From positions 1 through 32,899 of the forward strand of contig CAJQON010000049.1 in the NCBI GenBank assembly GCA_905479995.1: a stretch of 32,899 nt of DNA, in the 5' to 3' direction. The translations under genes were made by a program, and so were the position numbers. Below, in pieces: positions 1 to 8,834 of the stretch. Position 1 is the stretch's first letter, and every line of letters begins with the position of its first letter. The notes beneath the pieces were generated by a model. The model worked only from the letters and a program-made list of their open reading frames with translations. It had not been told where the DNA came from and did not search any database. The DNA comes from an uncultured Flavobacteriales bacterium (GTDB lineage: Bacteria > Bacteroidota > Bacteroidia > Flavobacteriales_E > Vicingaceae).

Positions 1-588
1 TCTAATTTCTGTAAACATTTCTGGACGAGTAGCACCAACTACATACATAAGGTTGTTTGCATCACCCCATTTTTTAGATTGACTCAATACCTTTTCAAAT
101 AACTTTGATGATCCATCATCAAAAAATTGAAAATCATCTGCTCCTTTATTGCTGGTTAATGCCAACAATATCACCCATTTATTATTAAACTCTAAAAATG
201 GTTTTACCGAATCTTCTCCCATATATGGTGCAACAGTAACAGAATCGAAATTCATGTTGTTAAAAAAGGCACTAGCATACATCTTAGAGGTGTTTCCAAT
301 GTCGCCTCGCTTAGCATCGGCTATGGTAAATATATCTTTAGGAATATAATCAATTGTTTTTTGCAGCGATTCCCAACCTTTAGCTCCTAAACTTTCGTAA
401 AAAGCAGTATTTGGCTTATATGCTACACATAAATCTTTGGTAGCATCTATTATTTGTTTGTTAAATTCAAATATTGGATCATCTTCGTCCAACAAGTGTT
501 TAGGAATTTTAGTAATGTCGGCATCTAAACCAATGCATAAAAAAGAGTGTTTTTGTTTAATCTGATTGATTAATTCCTGTCTATTCAT
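1..588 (-). CDS. pyrF: Orotidine 5'-phosphate decarboxylase, 3' end missing
   Basis: The enzyme decarboxylates orotidine 5'-monophosphate to UMP, the last step of de novo pyrimidine synthesis, in the cytosol. The open frame starts at an ATG (586-588) and is still open at the window edge, giving the first 196 residues of a protein that I expect to be about 270-280 long. The substrate-binding FLCIGLD segment lies at residues 16-22. The catalytic [10 protein letters not shown] block lies at 91-100, with the Asp/Lys pair at 91 and 93. The overall pattern fits the longer type 2 PyrF subfamily. It is the last visible gene of a purM-prfA-pyrF operon, starting 10 bases after the prfA stop. The family call is secure; only the C-terminus is unseen. 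Confidence 0.93.
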   Translation of the reverse strand, partial: MNRQELINQIKQKHSFLCIGLDADITKIPKHLLDEDDPIFEFNKQIIDATKDLCVAYKPNTAFYESLGAKGWESLQKTIDYIPKDIFTIADAKRGDIGNTSKMYASAFFNNMNFDSVTVAPYMGEDSVKPFLEFNNKWVILLALTSNKGADDFQFFDDGSSKLFEKVLSQSKKWGDANNLMYVVGATRPEMFTEIR

Positions 589-598
589 TTTTTATTTT

Positions 599-1675
599 TT
601 ATTCTATTCCAGCTGTTAGTTTCTCAGCATTTTCGGCAATTTTTAGAGAATCTATTATCTCATTCATGTCTCCAGTCATTACACCATCTAAGTTATAAAG
701 AGTTAACCCGATTCTATGGTCGGTAACTCTACCTTGTGGATAATTATACGTTCTAATTTTAGCCGATCTATCTCCTGTAGAAATTTGTGATTTTCTATTT
801 GCTGCTCTTTCTTTTTCCTTTTTAATTACTTCGGCTTCGTACAATCTAGATCGCAGTACTTTTAAAGCTTTATCGTAATTTTTAATCTGTGATCTTCCAT
901 CCTGACATTCTACAACTGTTCCTGTTGGAATGTGTGTTAACCTTACTGCTGATTCCGTTTTATTAACGTGCTGACCACCAGCTCCTGATGATCTAAAAGT
1001 ATCTTTACGAATGTCATCTTTTCTAATTTCAATATCTACTTCTTCAGCTTCTGGCAAAACAGCCACTGTAACAGCAGAAGTATGCACTCGTCCTTGAGAT
1101 TCTGTTTGGGGTACACGCTGAACACGATGAACACCAGACTCAAATTTTAGTACTCCATAAACGTTTTCACCTTCTACACTAAATCCTATTTCTTTAAATC
1201 CACCAGCGGTTCCTTCGTTTACTGTTGTTACATCAATTTTCCAGCCTTTTTTCTCTAGGTATCTAGAGTACATTTTAAACAAATCTCCTACAAAAATACT
1301 TGCCTCATCCCCTCCTGTCCCTGCTCTAATTTCTATAATAACATTCTTACTATCCTCTTCATCCTTAGGTATTAGCATAACCTTTACCTCTTCATCCATT
1401 TGCTCTTTTACCGGCAACAATTCATTCAATTCTTCTTTGGCCATATCCACAAACTCTCTGTCTGTTTCGTTGGCTATTATTTCTTTTGAAGAGGCTATGT
1501 TTTCAATTACTTCTTTATATTTTTTATATACGGCTACAATTGCACCTAACTCTTTGTATTCTCTGTTAATTTTAACATAACGATCCATATCCGAAATAAT
1601 TTCAGGATCAACAATTTGCTCACTTACCTGATCGTAACGAATATTAATTTGTTCTAATTTTTTTAATAAACTCAT
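599..1675 (-). CDS. prfA: Peptide chain release factor 1
   Basis: RF1 reads UAA and UAG stop codons in the ribosomal A site and triggers hydrolysis of peptidyl-tRNA. The 358-residue length is typical. The GGQ catalytic motif is at residues 233-235 inside a SSGAGGQHVNKTESAVR block. The stop-codon-reading PxT tripeptide is PQT at 189-191, followed by HTS at 198-200, which marks RF1 rather than RF2. The N-terminal 100 residues are helical and highly charged, as in domain 1. The gene lies five bases downstream of purM and ten bases upstream of pyrF, so it is almost certainly co-transcribed with both. No programmed frameshift is present, as expected for RF1. The usual partner prmC (glutamine methyltransferase acting on GGQ) is not in the window. 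Confidence 0.97.
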   Translation of the reverse strand: MSLLKKLEQINIRYDQVSEQIVDPEIISDMDRYVKINREYKELGAIVAVYKKYKEVIENIASSKEIIANETDREFVDMAKEELNELLPVKEQMDEEVKVMLIPKDEEDSKNVIIEIRAGTGGDEASIFVGDLFKMYSRYLEKKGWKIDVTTVNEGTAGGFKEIGFSVEGENVYGVLKFESGVHRVQRVPQTESQGRVHTSAVTVAVLPEAEEVDIEIRKDDIRKDTFRSSGAGGQHVNKTESAVRLTHIPTGTVVECQDGRSQIKNYDKALKVLRSRLYEAEVIKKEKERAANRKSQISTGDRSAKIRTYNYPQGRVTDHRIGLTLYNLDGVMTGDMNEIIDSLKIAENAEKLTAGIE

Positions 1676-1680
1676 AGTTA

Positions 1681-2853
1681 TTAATTATAGATAAATTCTC
1701 CGTGAACACTCTTAATCGTTAGTTGCTTGGCACCTTCTGCCTCAACCCTTCCAATTATTTTTGCATCTACATTAAATGATTTAGAAATAGCAATAATATC
1801 TGCAGCAATTTCTTGCGGCACATACAATTCCATTCTGTGGCCCATATTAAATACCTTGTACATTTCTTTCCAATCTGTTCCTGATTGATCTTGAATCATT
1901 TTAAACAAAGGTGGAATATCAAACATATTGTCTTTTACAATTTTCAACTCATCTACAAAATGTAAAATTTTTGTTTGAGCTCCTCCACTACAATGCACCA
2001 TTCCATGAACATCTTTTCGGTGAGTATCGAGTATTCTTTTAATGATAGGTGCATAAGTTCTTGTTGGAGATAACACCAATTTACCAGCATCTAAACTTAC
2101 TCCATCCACTTTATCAGTTAAGTTAAATTCGCCCGAATAAACTAATTCTTCTGGTACAGCAGCATCATATGTTTGAGGATATTTTTCAGCTACAGACTTA
2201 TTAAATACATCATGCCTTGCAGATGTTAAACCATTACTCCCCATTCCTCCGTTGTATTCTGTTTCATAAGTAGCCTGTCCGAATGATTCTAATCCTACTA
2301 TAACATCTCCAACGCTAATATTTGCATTGTCTACAACATCTTCTCGTTTCATTCTACAGGTTACCGTAGAATCAACAATAATCGTTCGAACTAAATCACC
2401 TACATCAGCAGTTTCTCCACCTGTAGAGTAAATACCTATACCTTGACTTCTTAAGTCTTCTAACAATTCTTCAGTACCATTAATTAAAACAGCCAATACC
2501 TCTCCAGGAATTAAGTTCTTATTCCTTCCAATAGTAGATGATAACAAAATATTATCGACAGCACCAACACACAGCAAGTCATCAATATTCATAATTAATG
2601 CATCTTGCGCAATTCCTTTCCACACGGAAATATCACCAGTTTCTTTCCAATACGCAAAAGCCAACGAAGATTTTGTACCCGCACCATCCGCATGCATTAC
2701 CACACAATGGTTTTCATCACCAGTTAAAAAATCGGGTATTATTTTACAAAACGCCTTTGGATATAATCCTTTGTCAATTTTTTTAATGGCATTATGAACA
2801 TCTTCTTTTGAGGCTGAAACCCCTCTCTGCATGTATCTTTCTGATTGACTCAT
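1681..2853 (-). CDS. purM: Phosphoribosylformylglycinamidine cyclo-ligase (AIR synthetase)
   Basis: PurM closes the imidazole ring of the purine precursor, turning FGAM into AIR with ATP, in the cytosol. The sequence has the ATP-binding HADGAGTKS segment at residues 54-62, the MNIDDLLCVGA segment at 88-98 and a STGGETADVGD stretch near 143-153, all typical of the AIR synthetase fold. At 390 residues it is longer than the roughly 345-residue E. coli enzyme, which fits the longer form I associate with Bacteroidota. It is the first gene of a purM-prfA-pyrF operon that mixes purine synthesis, translation termination and pyrimidine synthesis. A possible promoter lies about 20 bases upstream. An in-frame second ATG at codon 8 could be an alternative start. 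Confidence 0.95.
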   Translation of the reverse strand: MSQSERYMQRGVSASKEDVHNAIKKIDKGLYPKAFCKIIPDFLTGDENHCVVMHADGAGTKSSLAFAYWKETGDISVWKGIAQDALIMNIDDLLCVGAVDNILLSSTIGRNKNLIPGEVLAVLINGTEELLEDLRSQGIGIYSTGGETADVGDLVRTIIVDSTVTCRMKREDVVDNANISVGDVIVGLESFGQATYETEYNGGMGSNGLTSARHDVFNKSVAEKYPQTYDAAVPEELVYSGEFNLTDKVDGVSLDAGKLVLSPTRTYAPIIKRILDTHRKDVHGMVHCSGGAQTKILHFVDELKIVKDNMFDIPPLFKMIQDQSGTDWKEMYKVFNMGHRMELYVPQEIAADIIAISKSFNVDAKIIGRVEAEGAKQLTIKSVHGEFIYN

Positions 2854-2872
2854 TTTACATTAATTTTGAAAG

Positions 2873-2880
2873 CAAATTTA
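2873..2880 (-). promoter_or_regulatory. Putative -7 promoter element of purM-prfA-pyrF
   Basis: Read on the minus strand this is TAAATTTG, an exact fit to the Bacteroidota -7 consensus TAnnTTTG, 19 bases before the purM ATG. No clear -33 TTTG is seen at the expected distance, so strength is uncertain. Confidence 0.45.
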
Positions 2881-2904
2881 ATACTCTTATTAATATTGGG
2901 GTAT

Positions 2905-2943
2905 AAAAAAAGCATCCTAATTTTTATTAGGATGCTTTTTTTT
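2905..2943 (-). terminator. Rho-independent terminator after the PorE-like gene
   Basis: A perfect 10-base stem AGCATCCTAA/TTAGGATGCT (2911-2920 and 2927-2936) encloses a 6-base loop and is flanked by A and T runs on either side. On the minus strand it follows the stop codon at 2955 and ends in a T run. It also insulates purM from the upstream gene. The symmetry would allow it to act in both directions. Confidence 0.85.
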
Positions 2944-2954
2944 ATGCTGTTAAT

Positions 2955-4967
2955 CTAATTTTCTGGTGTACCTTCTGGTGCAGCAGTTTTAGGAACGTAA
3001 TCAGAATTTAATACTTTAAAGTCGGTACGTCTATTTCGTTGATGTGCCGCTTCAACATCTGCTTTGTTTTTTAATGTTTTAATGAACTTTTCATCTAACA
3101 CTACTCCATCTGCACCTTTAATTGGTTCAGCTTCTCCCATTCCTTTCGCTTTAATTCTAGCAGCATCGATTCCTTTTTCTTTAACTAAGTAATCCACACA
3201 AGACTGAGCTCTTCGTTGAGATAGTTTTTGATTGTAAGAAGCAGAACCTCTAAAATCTGTATGAGATCTTAATTGAATTACAATTGTTGGGTTATCAATC
3301 ATAATATTATACAAGTAATTTAACGAATCTTTAGAGTTAGGTCTCAAATCAGCTTTATTGTATTCGTACTCAATTAATGGTAACTTAATTACTTCACCAA
3401 TTACAGGTTGTAACACATACTCATGGAAAAAGTTTTTAGAAACTTCCAAATCAATTGTTGTCTCATTCCCTTTAGCATTTAAGTAATCCTTTTTACTTAC
3501 TACTAAATTGTACGAAGTTTCTTCATTGATATACCTAGTATCAGGACCATTTTCTTTAAAGAAGAATCTTCCTTCTGCATCTGTTGTTGCTTCAGCAGAA
3601 CTTCCATCAGTTCCAATTAACTTAATGCTAGCATTTGCTATTATTTCACCTGTTACTACATCTTTAACAACACCTTCTAAAGAGAATACTTTTGGTGGTA
3701 CATAAAACTCCCAAAGATCATCTCCACCTTTACCTCCATCTCTGCCAGTAGTCAAAAACCCTCTTTCTTGATTTGGTTCAAATACAATTCCGAAATCATG
3801 TGCTTGAGAATTTAATGGGTATTGTAGGTTTTCTACTGCACTCCATTGGTTAACTCCAGTACTTGTTGCTTTATAGATATCTAAACCTCCCATTCCAATA
3901 CGTCCATTTGAAGAGAAGTACAATTCACCATTGTCTCTAATAAATGGAAACATATCATCTCCTGCCGTATTAATATCAGCTCCAAGGTTAGTTGCTTCAG
4001 ACCATACTTTAGCTTTTTTATTGTAAGTAATGTACCATAAATCTTTTCCTCCAAGTCCACCTGGCATATTAGAAGCAAAAACTAAAGTTAAATCATCTCC
4101 AGAAATAGCTGGATGACCAACTGTAAATGTATCTGCTGCAATAGGAATTGCTTCAGGCTGCCCCCATTTTTGACCAGCTTTTTTAGCCCACATAATGCTA
4201 CATCCCATTACCCCTTTTTCTTCAACACCACATCTTGTAAAATAAATTGTATTCTTTTTTTTGTTTAAACAAGAAGCTCCCTCACTTGCAGGTGAGTTTA
4301 CTGTTTCATTTAATAACGTTGGCTCACTCCACTTTCCTTTTTTATCTCTCTTACTTGTGTAAATGTCTGAGAAATTCATTCCTGTAACATCTGAAACCTC
4401 AGCACCTGCAGCACCTTGTCTTGTTGACGTAAAATAAATGCTTTGATTTTTTTTATCTGCATAAACAGGTGAGAAATCGTAGTCTTCTGAATTTAATAAT
4501 GGCATAGGATTTACAACTGTTCTTGTTGGATTGTCTTTCCATTCTACAGCAGACTCACATGACTTAATCCCCATGTCTGCTCTTTTATCTGTAGGCTTAG
4601 CAGCTTTATACTTTTTATAGTGAGCAATCGCTTCTTCATACTTTCCTTGAGCTCTGTAAATTTCAGCCAAATGAAAAAGTGCTATAGGATCTTCATACAT
4701 TGCTTTAATTGACTTACTGTACCATACAGCAGCTTCTTTACCTTCGTTTTTACGGTTGTGGCATTCTCCAATTTGAAATAAAATCTCAGCTTTCACAGAA
4801 GCTTTAGACTCTTTTGTATAAGCTTTCTTATACATTTCTATTGCTTTATAGTACTTACTTCCACTAAAAGCAACGTCTGCTTCCAATTTATAGTTTTTCT
4901 GAGCATTTGCTGTAAAACTAAGCACCATTAAAAGTGCTAAAACTCCAATTATCCTGTATATCTTCAT
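2955..4967 (-). CDS. PorE-like TPR / beta-propeller / CRD / OmpA-domain protein
   Basis: This is an exported envelope protein of 670 residues. A signal peptide covers residues 1-22 (cleavage after TANA). TPR-like helices follow at about 28-140, then WD40-like PD40 propeller repeats at 160-425, a carboxypeptidase-regulatory-like domain at 427-525 and an OmpA C-terminal domain at 528-655. The OmpA domain keeps the HTDFRG aspartate (D571) and the NRRTDF arginines (646-647) that bind diaminopimelate in peptidoglycan. The same four-domain order is known for PorE of Porphyromonas gingivalis, a type IX secretion component thought to anchor the machine to peptidoglycan. Bacteroidota often carry several paralogs of this layout, so the T9SS role is inferred. 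A promoter-like site lies upstream and a strong terminator downstream, so it looks monocistronic. Confidence 0.85.
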   Translation of the reverse strand: MKIYRIIGVLALLMVLSFTANAQKNYKLEADVAFSGSKYYKAIEMYKKAYTKESKASVKAEILFQIGECHNRKNEGKEAAVWYSKSIKAMYEDPIALFHLAEIYRAQGKYEEAIAHYKKYKAAKPTDKRADMGIKSCESAVEWKDNPTRTVVNPMPLLNSEDYDFSPVYADKKNQSIYFTSTRQGAAGAEVSDVTGMNFSDIYTSKRDKKGKWSEPTLLNETVNSPASEGASCLNKKKNTIYFTRCGVEEKGVMGCSIMWAKKAGQKWGQPEAIPIAADTFTVGHPAISGDDLTLVFASNMPGGLGGKDLWYITYNKKAKVWSEATNLGADINTAGDDMFPFIRDNGELYFSSNGRIGMGGLDIYKATSTGVNQWSAVENLQYPLNSQAHDFGIVFEPNQERGFLTTGRDGGKGGDDLWEFYVPPKVFSLEGVVKDVVTGEIIANASIKLIGTDGSSAEATTDAEGRFFFKENGPDTRYINEETSYNLVVSKKDYLNAKGNETTIDLEVSKNFFHEYVLQPVIGEVIKLPLIEYEYNKADLRPNSKDSLNYLYNIMIDNPTIVIQLRSHTDFRGSASYNQKLSQRRAQSCVDYLVKEKGIDAARIKAKGMGEAEPIKGADGVVLDEKFIKTLKNKADVEAAHQRNRRTDFKVLNSDYVPKTAAPEGTPEN

Positions 4968-4998
4968 CTTATAAAGTAATTTATCCTTTGAATAGCCG

Positions 4999-5029
4999 CT
5001 AAAGTAAAAATTCTTTTCAAGTAATCAAA
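4999..5029 (-). promoter_or_regulatory. Putative promoter of the PorE-like gene
   Basis: On the minus strand TTTG (5026-5029) is followed after 19 bases by TACTTTAG (4999-5006), which resembles the Bacteroidota -33 TTTG and -7 TAnnTTTG elements with one mismatch in the latter. It ends 31 bases before the ATG at 4967. Confidence 0.45.
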
Positions 5030-5050
5030 GTAATGAGGTTAATTTATGTC

Positions 5051-5087
5051 ATAAAAAATCCCTCTAAAACAAGATTTTAGAGGGATT
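5051..5087 (-). terminator. Rho-independent terminator after glutamine synthetase
   Basis: A perfect 13-base stem AATCCCTCTAAAA/TTTTAGAGGGATT (5057-5069 and 5075-5087) has a 5-base loop. Read on the minus strand it ends in a T run, just after the glutamine synthetase stop at 5110. Confidence 0.85.
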
Positions 5088-5109
5088 AATAAGCCTTTTT
5101 TAAAGATAA

Positions 5110-7299
5110 CTATCTCGTAAACAATAATTCTCTCAATTTTGGTAATGGCCACATTTCATCATCAATTAATAATTCCAACTTATCTGAATGATACTTTACC
5201 TCATCGAAATATGGTTTTACTTTATCACAATATGCTAGAGCCTTTTTCTCAGAACCCTCAATCTTATTGGCTTTTTTTCGCTCATCTAGCATTTTTTGAG
5301 ATTTCTCTCTTATACCATTAATATGACCAGCCAACTCTTCTAACATTTGAACTTGTGTTTCCGCCATTTTAGCCGCAGTACTCTTACCAAAAACATCATA
5401 AAAGCCTTTTACGTTTTCAATCAATATATTTTGATATTTTATTCCTGCAGGTATAACATGATTTTGAGCTATATCACCCAAAGTTCTTGACTCAATTTGA
5501 AGCTTTAAGATATAATTTTCTAATTCAATCTCATAACGTGCATCTATCTCTATCTCAGAAAGCACTTCCAAGTCAGCATATAACTTCTTGGTACTTTTTT
5601 GGGTCATTACTTTTAATGCACGAGGTGTATCTCTTAAGTTAGATAAGCCTCTTTTTGCTGCTTCTTTCACCCAATCATCTCCATAACCGTTTCCTTCAAA
5701 ACGAATGGCCTTAGATTCTTTAATTAGCTTTTGTAATTCTTGCAATATTGCCTCATCCTTTTTAAGTCCTGATCCTATTCTTAAATCAACGGCTTTTTTA
5801 AAGTCGTTTAACTGCTTGGCAACAATAACATTTAATGCAATCATTGAATTGGCACAATTGGCGGTTGAACCAACAGCTCTAAATTCAAATTTATTCCCTG
5901 TAAAGGCAAAAGGTGAAGTTCTATTTCTATCTGTATTATCAAGTAATATTTGAGGAATTTTACCGATACTTAGTTTTAATTCGGTTTTATCTTCAGGAGT
6001 CATTTTTCCAGCTTTAACACTTTTTTCCAAGTTATCTAACATTTGTGTTAGTTGAGACCCTATAAACACAGACATAATTGCTGGTGGTGCCTCATTAGCT
6101 CCCAATCTATGATCGTTCCCAGCAGAAGCGATACTTGCTCTTAGTACATCTGCATTGTCATAAATAGCCTTAATAGTGTTTACAAAAAATGTTAAAAACC
6201 TCAAGTTTGTTTTTGGGTTCTTCCCTGGGGCCAACAAGTTAACTCCGGTATTTGTACTCAATGACCAATTGTTGTGTTTTCCAGAACCATTTAAGCCTCC
6301 AAAAGGTTTTTCATGGTACAAAATTCTAAAATCATGCTTACGCGCAACCTTCTCCATTAAGTCCATTAACAACAAATTGTGGTCATTCGCCAGGTTTGTT
6401 TCCTCATACATAGGAGCACATTCAAACTGATTAGGTGCTACTTCATTATGCCTAGTTGTAACTGGTATCCCTAATTGCAATGCTTCAATTTCATATTCTT
6501 TCATAAACGCCACTGCACGCTCTGGAATAGATCCAAAATAGTGATCATCTAATTGCTGTCCTTTTGCGGGACTATGACCAACAAGTGCTCTACCTGTCAT
6601 CATAATATCTGGACGCGCATTATACAAGGCTTTATCCACCAAAAAATACTCTTGTTCCCATCCTAAGCTTGCATTAACTTTAGTAATGTCTTTATCAAAA
6701 TACTGACAAACACTAGTAGCTGCTTTATCAACAGCGTTTAGCGCTTTTAACAATGGCATTTTATAATCTAACGATTCTCCTGTATAAGCAATAAATACAG
6801 TAGGAATACATAAGGTTTTTCCAATTACAAAAGCTGGAGAAGTAGGGTCCCAAGCGGTATAACCTCTTGCTTCAAAAGTATTTCTTATTCCTCCATTCGG
6901 AAAGCTAGATGCGTCTGGCTCTTGTTGTACAAGATTTTCTCCATCAAACTTTTCAATTGCTCTACCTCCACTAATAGGTGTAAAAAAAGAGTCATGCTTT
7001 TCTGCTGTTGCTCCAGTTAAAGGCTGAAACCAGTGCGTATAATGTGTAGCACCTTTAGTTAAAGACCAATCTTTCATAGAAGAAGCTACCTGATTAGCCA
7101 TACTTCTTTCTAAACGAGTACCTTCATTAATAGAACTAATAACACTTTTATAAGCCTCATCTGGAAGATAAGCTCTCATTGTTTCTTGAGAAAAAACATT
7201 TGTTGCATAGTAATCCGATACTCTATCAGAAGGATAGACAACTTCTTTTGGTTCTCTTGCAAGAACATCTTCTAAGGCTTTAAATCTAAATTTTGGCAT
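5110..7299 (-). CDS. glnA: Glutamine synthetase, type III
   Basis: The enzyme makes glutamine from glutamate, ammonia and ATP, the main entry of ammonium into metabolism, in the cytosol. The 729-residue length, well above the roughly 470 of type I enzymes, marks the GSIII class (also called GlnN) that is usual in Bacteroidota. Visible motifs are GWEQEYF (213-219, metal-binding glutamates), APNQFECAP (288-296) and KPFGGLNGSGKHNNWSL (331-347, glutamate/ATP binding). The C-terminal 150 residues form the helical extension typical of GSIII. No adenylylation loop of the type I kind is seen. A dyad of GGGGGTAT and ATACCCCC sits upstream near a possible promoter and may be an operator. A hairpin terminator follows, so the gene seems monocistronic. 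Confidence 0.96.
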   Translation of the reverse strand: MPKFRFKALEDVLAREPKEVVYPSDRVSDYYATNVFSQETMRAYLPDEAYKSVISSINEGTRLERSMANQVASSMKDWSLTKGATHYTHWFQPLTGATAEKHDSFFTPISGGRAIEKFDGENLVQQEPDASSFPNGGIRNTFEARGYTAWDPTSPAFVIGKTLCIPTVFIAYTGESLDYKMPLLKALNAVDKAATSVCQYFDKDITKVNASLGWEQEYFLVDKALYNARPDIMMTGRALVGHSPAKGQQLDDHYFGSIPERAVAFMKEYEIEALQLGIPVTTRHNEVAPNQFECAPMYEETNLANDHNLLLMDLMEKVARKHDFRILYHEKPFGGLNGSGKHNNWSLSTNTGVNLLAPGKNPKTNLRFLTFFVNTIKAIYDNADVLRASIASAGNDHRLGANEAPPAIMSVFIGSQLTQMLDNLEKSVKAGKMTPEDKTELKLSIGKIPQILLDNTDRNRTSPFAFTGNKFEFRAVGSTANCANSMIALNVIVAKQLNDFKKAVDLRIGSGLKKDEAILQELQKLIKESKAIRFEGNGYGDDWVKEAAKRGLSNLRDTPRALKVMTQKSTKKLYADLEVLSEIEIDARYEIELENYILKLQIESRTLGDIAQNHVIPAGIKYQNILIENVKGFYDVFGKSTAAKMAETQVQMLEELAGHINGIREKSQKMLDERKKANKIEGSEKKALAYCDKVKPYFDEVKYHSDKLELLIDDEMWPLPKLRELLFTR

Positions 7300-7339
7300 A
7301 ATAAAATGATTAAATGAAGTGTTTTTAAAAATTATTCAA

Positions 7340-7347
7340 CAAAAATA
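7340..7347 (-). promoter_or_regulatory. Putative -7 promoter element of glnA
   Basis: The minus strand reads TATTTTTG, an exact TAnnTTTG match, 40 bases before the glnA ATG. No -33 TTTG is obvious; instead one arm of a GGGGGTAT dyad lies 9 bases upstream of it. Confidence 0.4.
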
Positions 7348-7356
7348 TAATATTAA

Positions 7357-7401
7357 GGGGGTATAAATCAGAAAAAGTAATTTTTATTTGAAAATACCCC
7401 C
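7357..7401. promoter_or_regulatory. Inverted repeat upstream of glnA, possible operator
   Basis: GGGGGTAT (7357-7364) and ATACCCCC (7394-7401) form an 8-base dyad with a 29-base spacer. G runs like this are rare in this AT-rich intergenic DNA. The near arm overlaps the zone where the -33 element should be, a position suited to a repressor or activator site. No regulator can be named from sequence. Confidence 0.4.
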
Positions 7402-7460
7402 ATATTTTTATCAACACCATGTTAAAAAACACAAAACACCTTTCAAATCAATATTCACAC

Positions 7461-7495
7461 AAAAAAAAATCCTACTGAAAACATCAGTAGGATTT
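7461..7495 (-). terminator. Rho-independent terminator after the 403-residue OmpA-domain gene
   Basis: A perfect 12-base stem AAATCCTACTGA/TCAGTAGGATTT (7467-7478 and 7484-7495) has a 5-base loop. On the minus strand it ends in a T run, 22 bases beyond the stop at 7517. Confidence 0.85.
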
Positions 7496-7516
7496 AATAA
7501 ATTTATTGTGAAGGAA

Positions 7517-8728
7517 TTATTCTGAAGAAACAATTGAAATTTCTACCCTCATGTTCTTCATTTTTTGTTTCTCATCAATAGGATCATTTCCACCCAACTC
7601 TCTAGCAACTCTTTCTTTTGCAATTCCTTTTGAGACTAAATACTTATAAACAGACCCAACTCTTCTACCGTCAAGCTTTTCTACGTCTGCTTCAGATTTA
7701 TCAAAATATCCAGCAACATTAATTTTCACATCAACATTAGCCTTCAAGTAGGCTGCTGCTTTATCCAATTGCGCTGCTCCATCTCCAGAAAGTGCAAATG
7801 ACTTTGGATCAAACACAACCACCATTCCATCAACAGAAACAGTTGTTGCAGCCTCTTTTACTTTAACAACAGTTGTTGCGATTTCTGTTTTTTTCTCTCC
7901 ATCAGAACCGTCTGTATTAATAATTTTTACTGTTTTAAATTCAGCGTTTTTATCACTACTAAAATCACGTTCAATAGTTTTTACATTAACCATTCCTGGA
8001 TCCAAATCGCAATCACATTCATTCTTTTCAGCTTTTAATACTACAGATACATTATCTATATAATAATAAGCATCATATTTTTGCGATTTAGTAAAACCTC
8101 TTGGACGTTTAATCTTAGCTGTTGTCAATTTTTCATCTGCGGTAAAGTTTCCAATGGTTAAAAATTGTTCCCCACCAGTTGCTTTATAAACACCACAAAC
8201 TGGAATCCAATAATATTGTTGTTCATAAACTTTAAGCTTAGAACCTTCTATAGGGTTCTCAAAAGATAAAATATCAGAATTGTTTTCGAGAACTGCATTT
8301 TTTGAGATAGCAGCTGCCAAATGGTTAGTAGCAAATTTGGAAAGGTCTGATAAACTAACATGAAAAGTAACACAATACTCTTTTCCAGCTTCTAGTTTTT
8401 TAGTAAGCGGTGTTTGAATATAGCTTCGTTCTGCTTTATTTGTTTTATAACTATAAGCCACCAATCCAGCATAACCTGTTCCCTTCATTGGTTTTTCTGC
8501 TCCACGCCCATTTTCAGGAATAGCAATGTCATAAACTTTAGTTTTTGAAACAAACAAATCTGCTGGAGTTAACGTTGGAGATGTCCAGGGTTTAGCCATT
8601 GCAATTTGACCAACCATTTTTATTTTTTTAGTATCAATTTTTTCAAAAGTTCCATTCTCTACTAAGTTTTCTTGAGAAAACAAAGCGATAGCAGATAATA
8701 AGAAACTAGATAATAGTAAATTTTTCAT
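7517..8728 (-). CDS. Exported OmpA-domain protein with an N-terminal beta-sandwich-like region
   Basis: This is a 403-residue envelope protein. The signal peptide is residues 1-18 (MKNLLLSSFLLSAIALFS). The NLVENGTFE start of the mature part, running to about residue 240, resembles carbohydrate-binding-module-like beta-sandwich regions found on many Bacteroidota OmpA proteins. A linker with two close cysteines (CDCDLDPG) and charged strands follows. The last 105 residues or so form an OmpA C-terminal domain. That domain is divergent: the usual HTDxxG is GYFDKSE and the usual NRRVxI is NMRVEI, keeping the single Asp and Arg that contact peptidoglycan. It probably sits in the periplasm or on the outer membrane and binds the cell wall. 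It lies between two other wall-linked proteins but has its own terminator, so co-transcription is not indicated. Confidence 0.78.
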   Translation of the reverse strand: MKNLLLSSFLLSAIALFSQENLVENGTFEKIDTKKIKMVGQIAMAKPWTSPTLTPADLFVSKTKVYDIAIPENGRGAEKPMKGTGYAGLVAYSYKTNKAERSYIQTPLTKKLEAGKEYCVTFHVSLSDLSKFATNHLAAAISKNAVLENNSDILSFENPIEGSKLKVYEQQYYWIPVCGVYKATGGEQFLTIGNFTADEKLTTAKIKRPRGFTKSQKYDAYYYIDNVSVVLKAEKNECDCDLDPGMVNVKTIERDFSSDKNAEFKTVKIINTDGSDGEKKTEIATTVVKVKEAATTVSVDGMVVVFDPKSFALSGDGAAQLDKAAAYLKANVDVKINVAGYFDKSEADVEKLDGRRVGSVYKYLVSKGIAKERVARELGGNDPIDEKQKMKNMRVEISIVSSE

Positions 8729-8802
8729 AATGACAGAATTTTATAGGCAAGTTTACAAATTTTATACCGTAAAATAAAAGAAGACTTAAAATCAAGATAA
8801 TA

Positions 8803-8827
8803 TAAAAAAAAGCCGCCCGAAGGCGAC
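8803..8827 (-). terminator. Rho-independent terminator after the TPR/propeller/SPOR-like gene
   Basis: On the minus strand GTCGCC-TTCG-GGCGGC forms a GC-rich stem (8822-8827 with 8812-8817, one G-T wobble) with a UUCG tetraloop, followed by eight or more T residues (8803-8811). It lies 7 bases past the stop at 8835. Confidence 0.9.
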
Positions 8828-8834
8828 CCTTTTC

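Noticed and set aside
189-191. Unusual stop-codon-reading tripeptide in RF1 (residues 189-191 of prfA: PQT rather than PAT)
   Set aside because: The middle position of PxT varies between lineages; Pro and Thr are kept, so nothing suggests altered decoding. The coordinates given here are protein residues.
149-349. 66-residue plus-strand frame
   Set aside because: Antisense to pyrF, which has clear catalytic motifs on the other strand.
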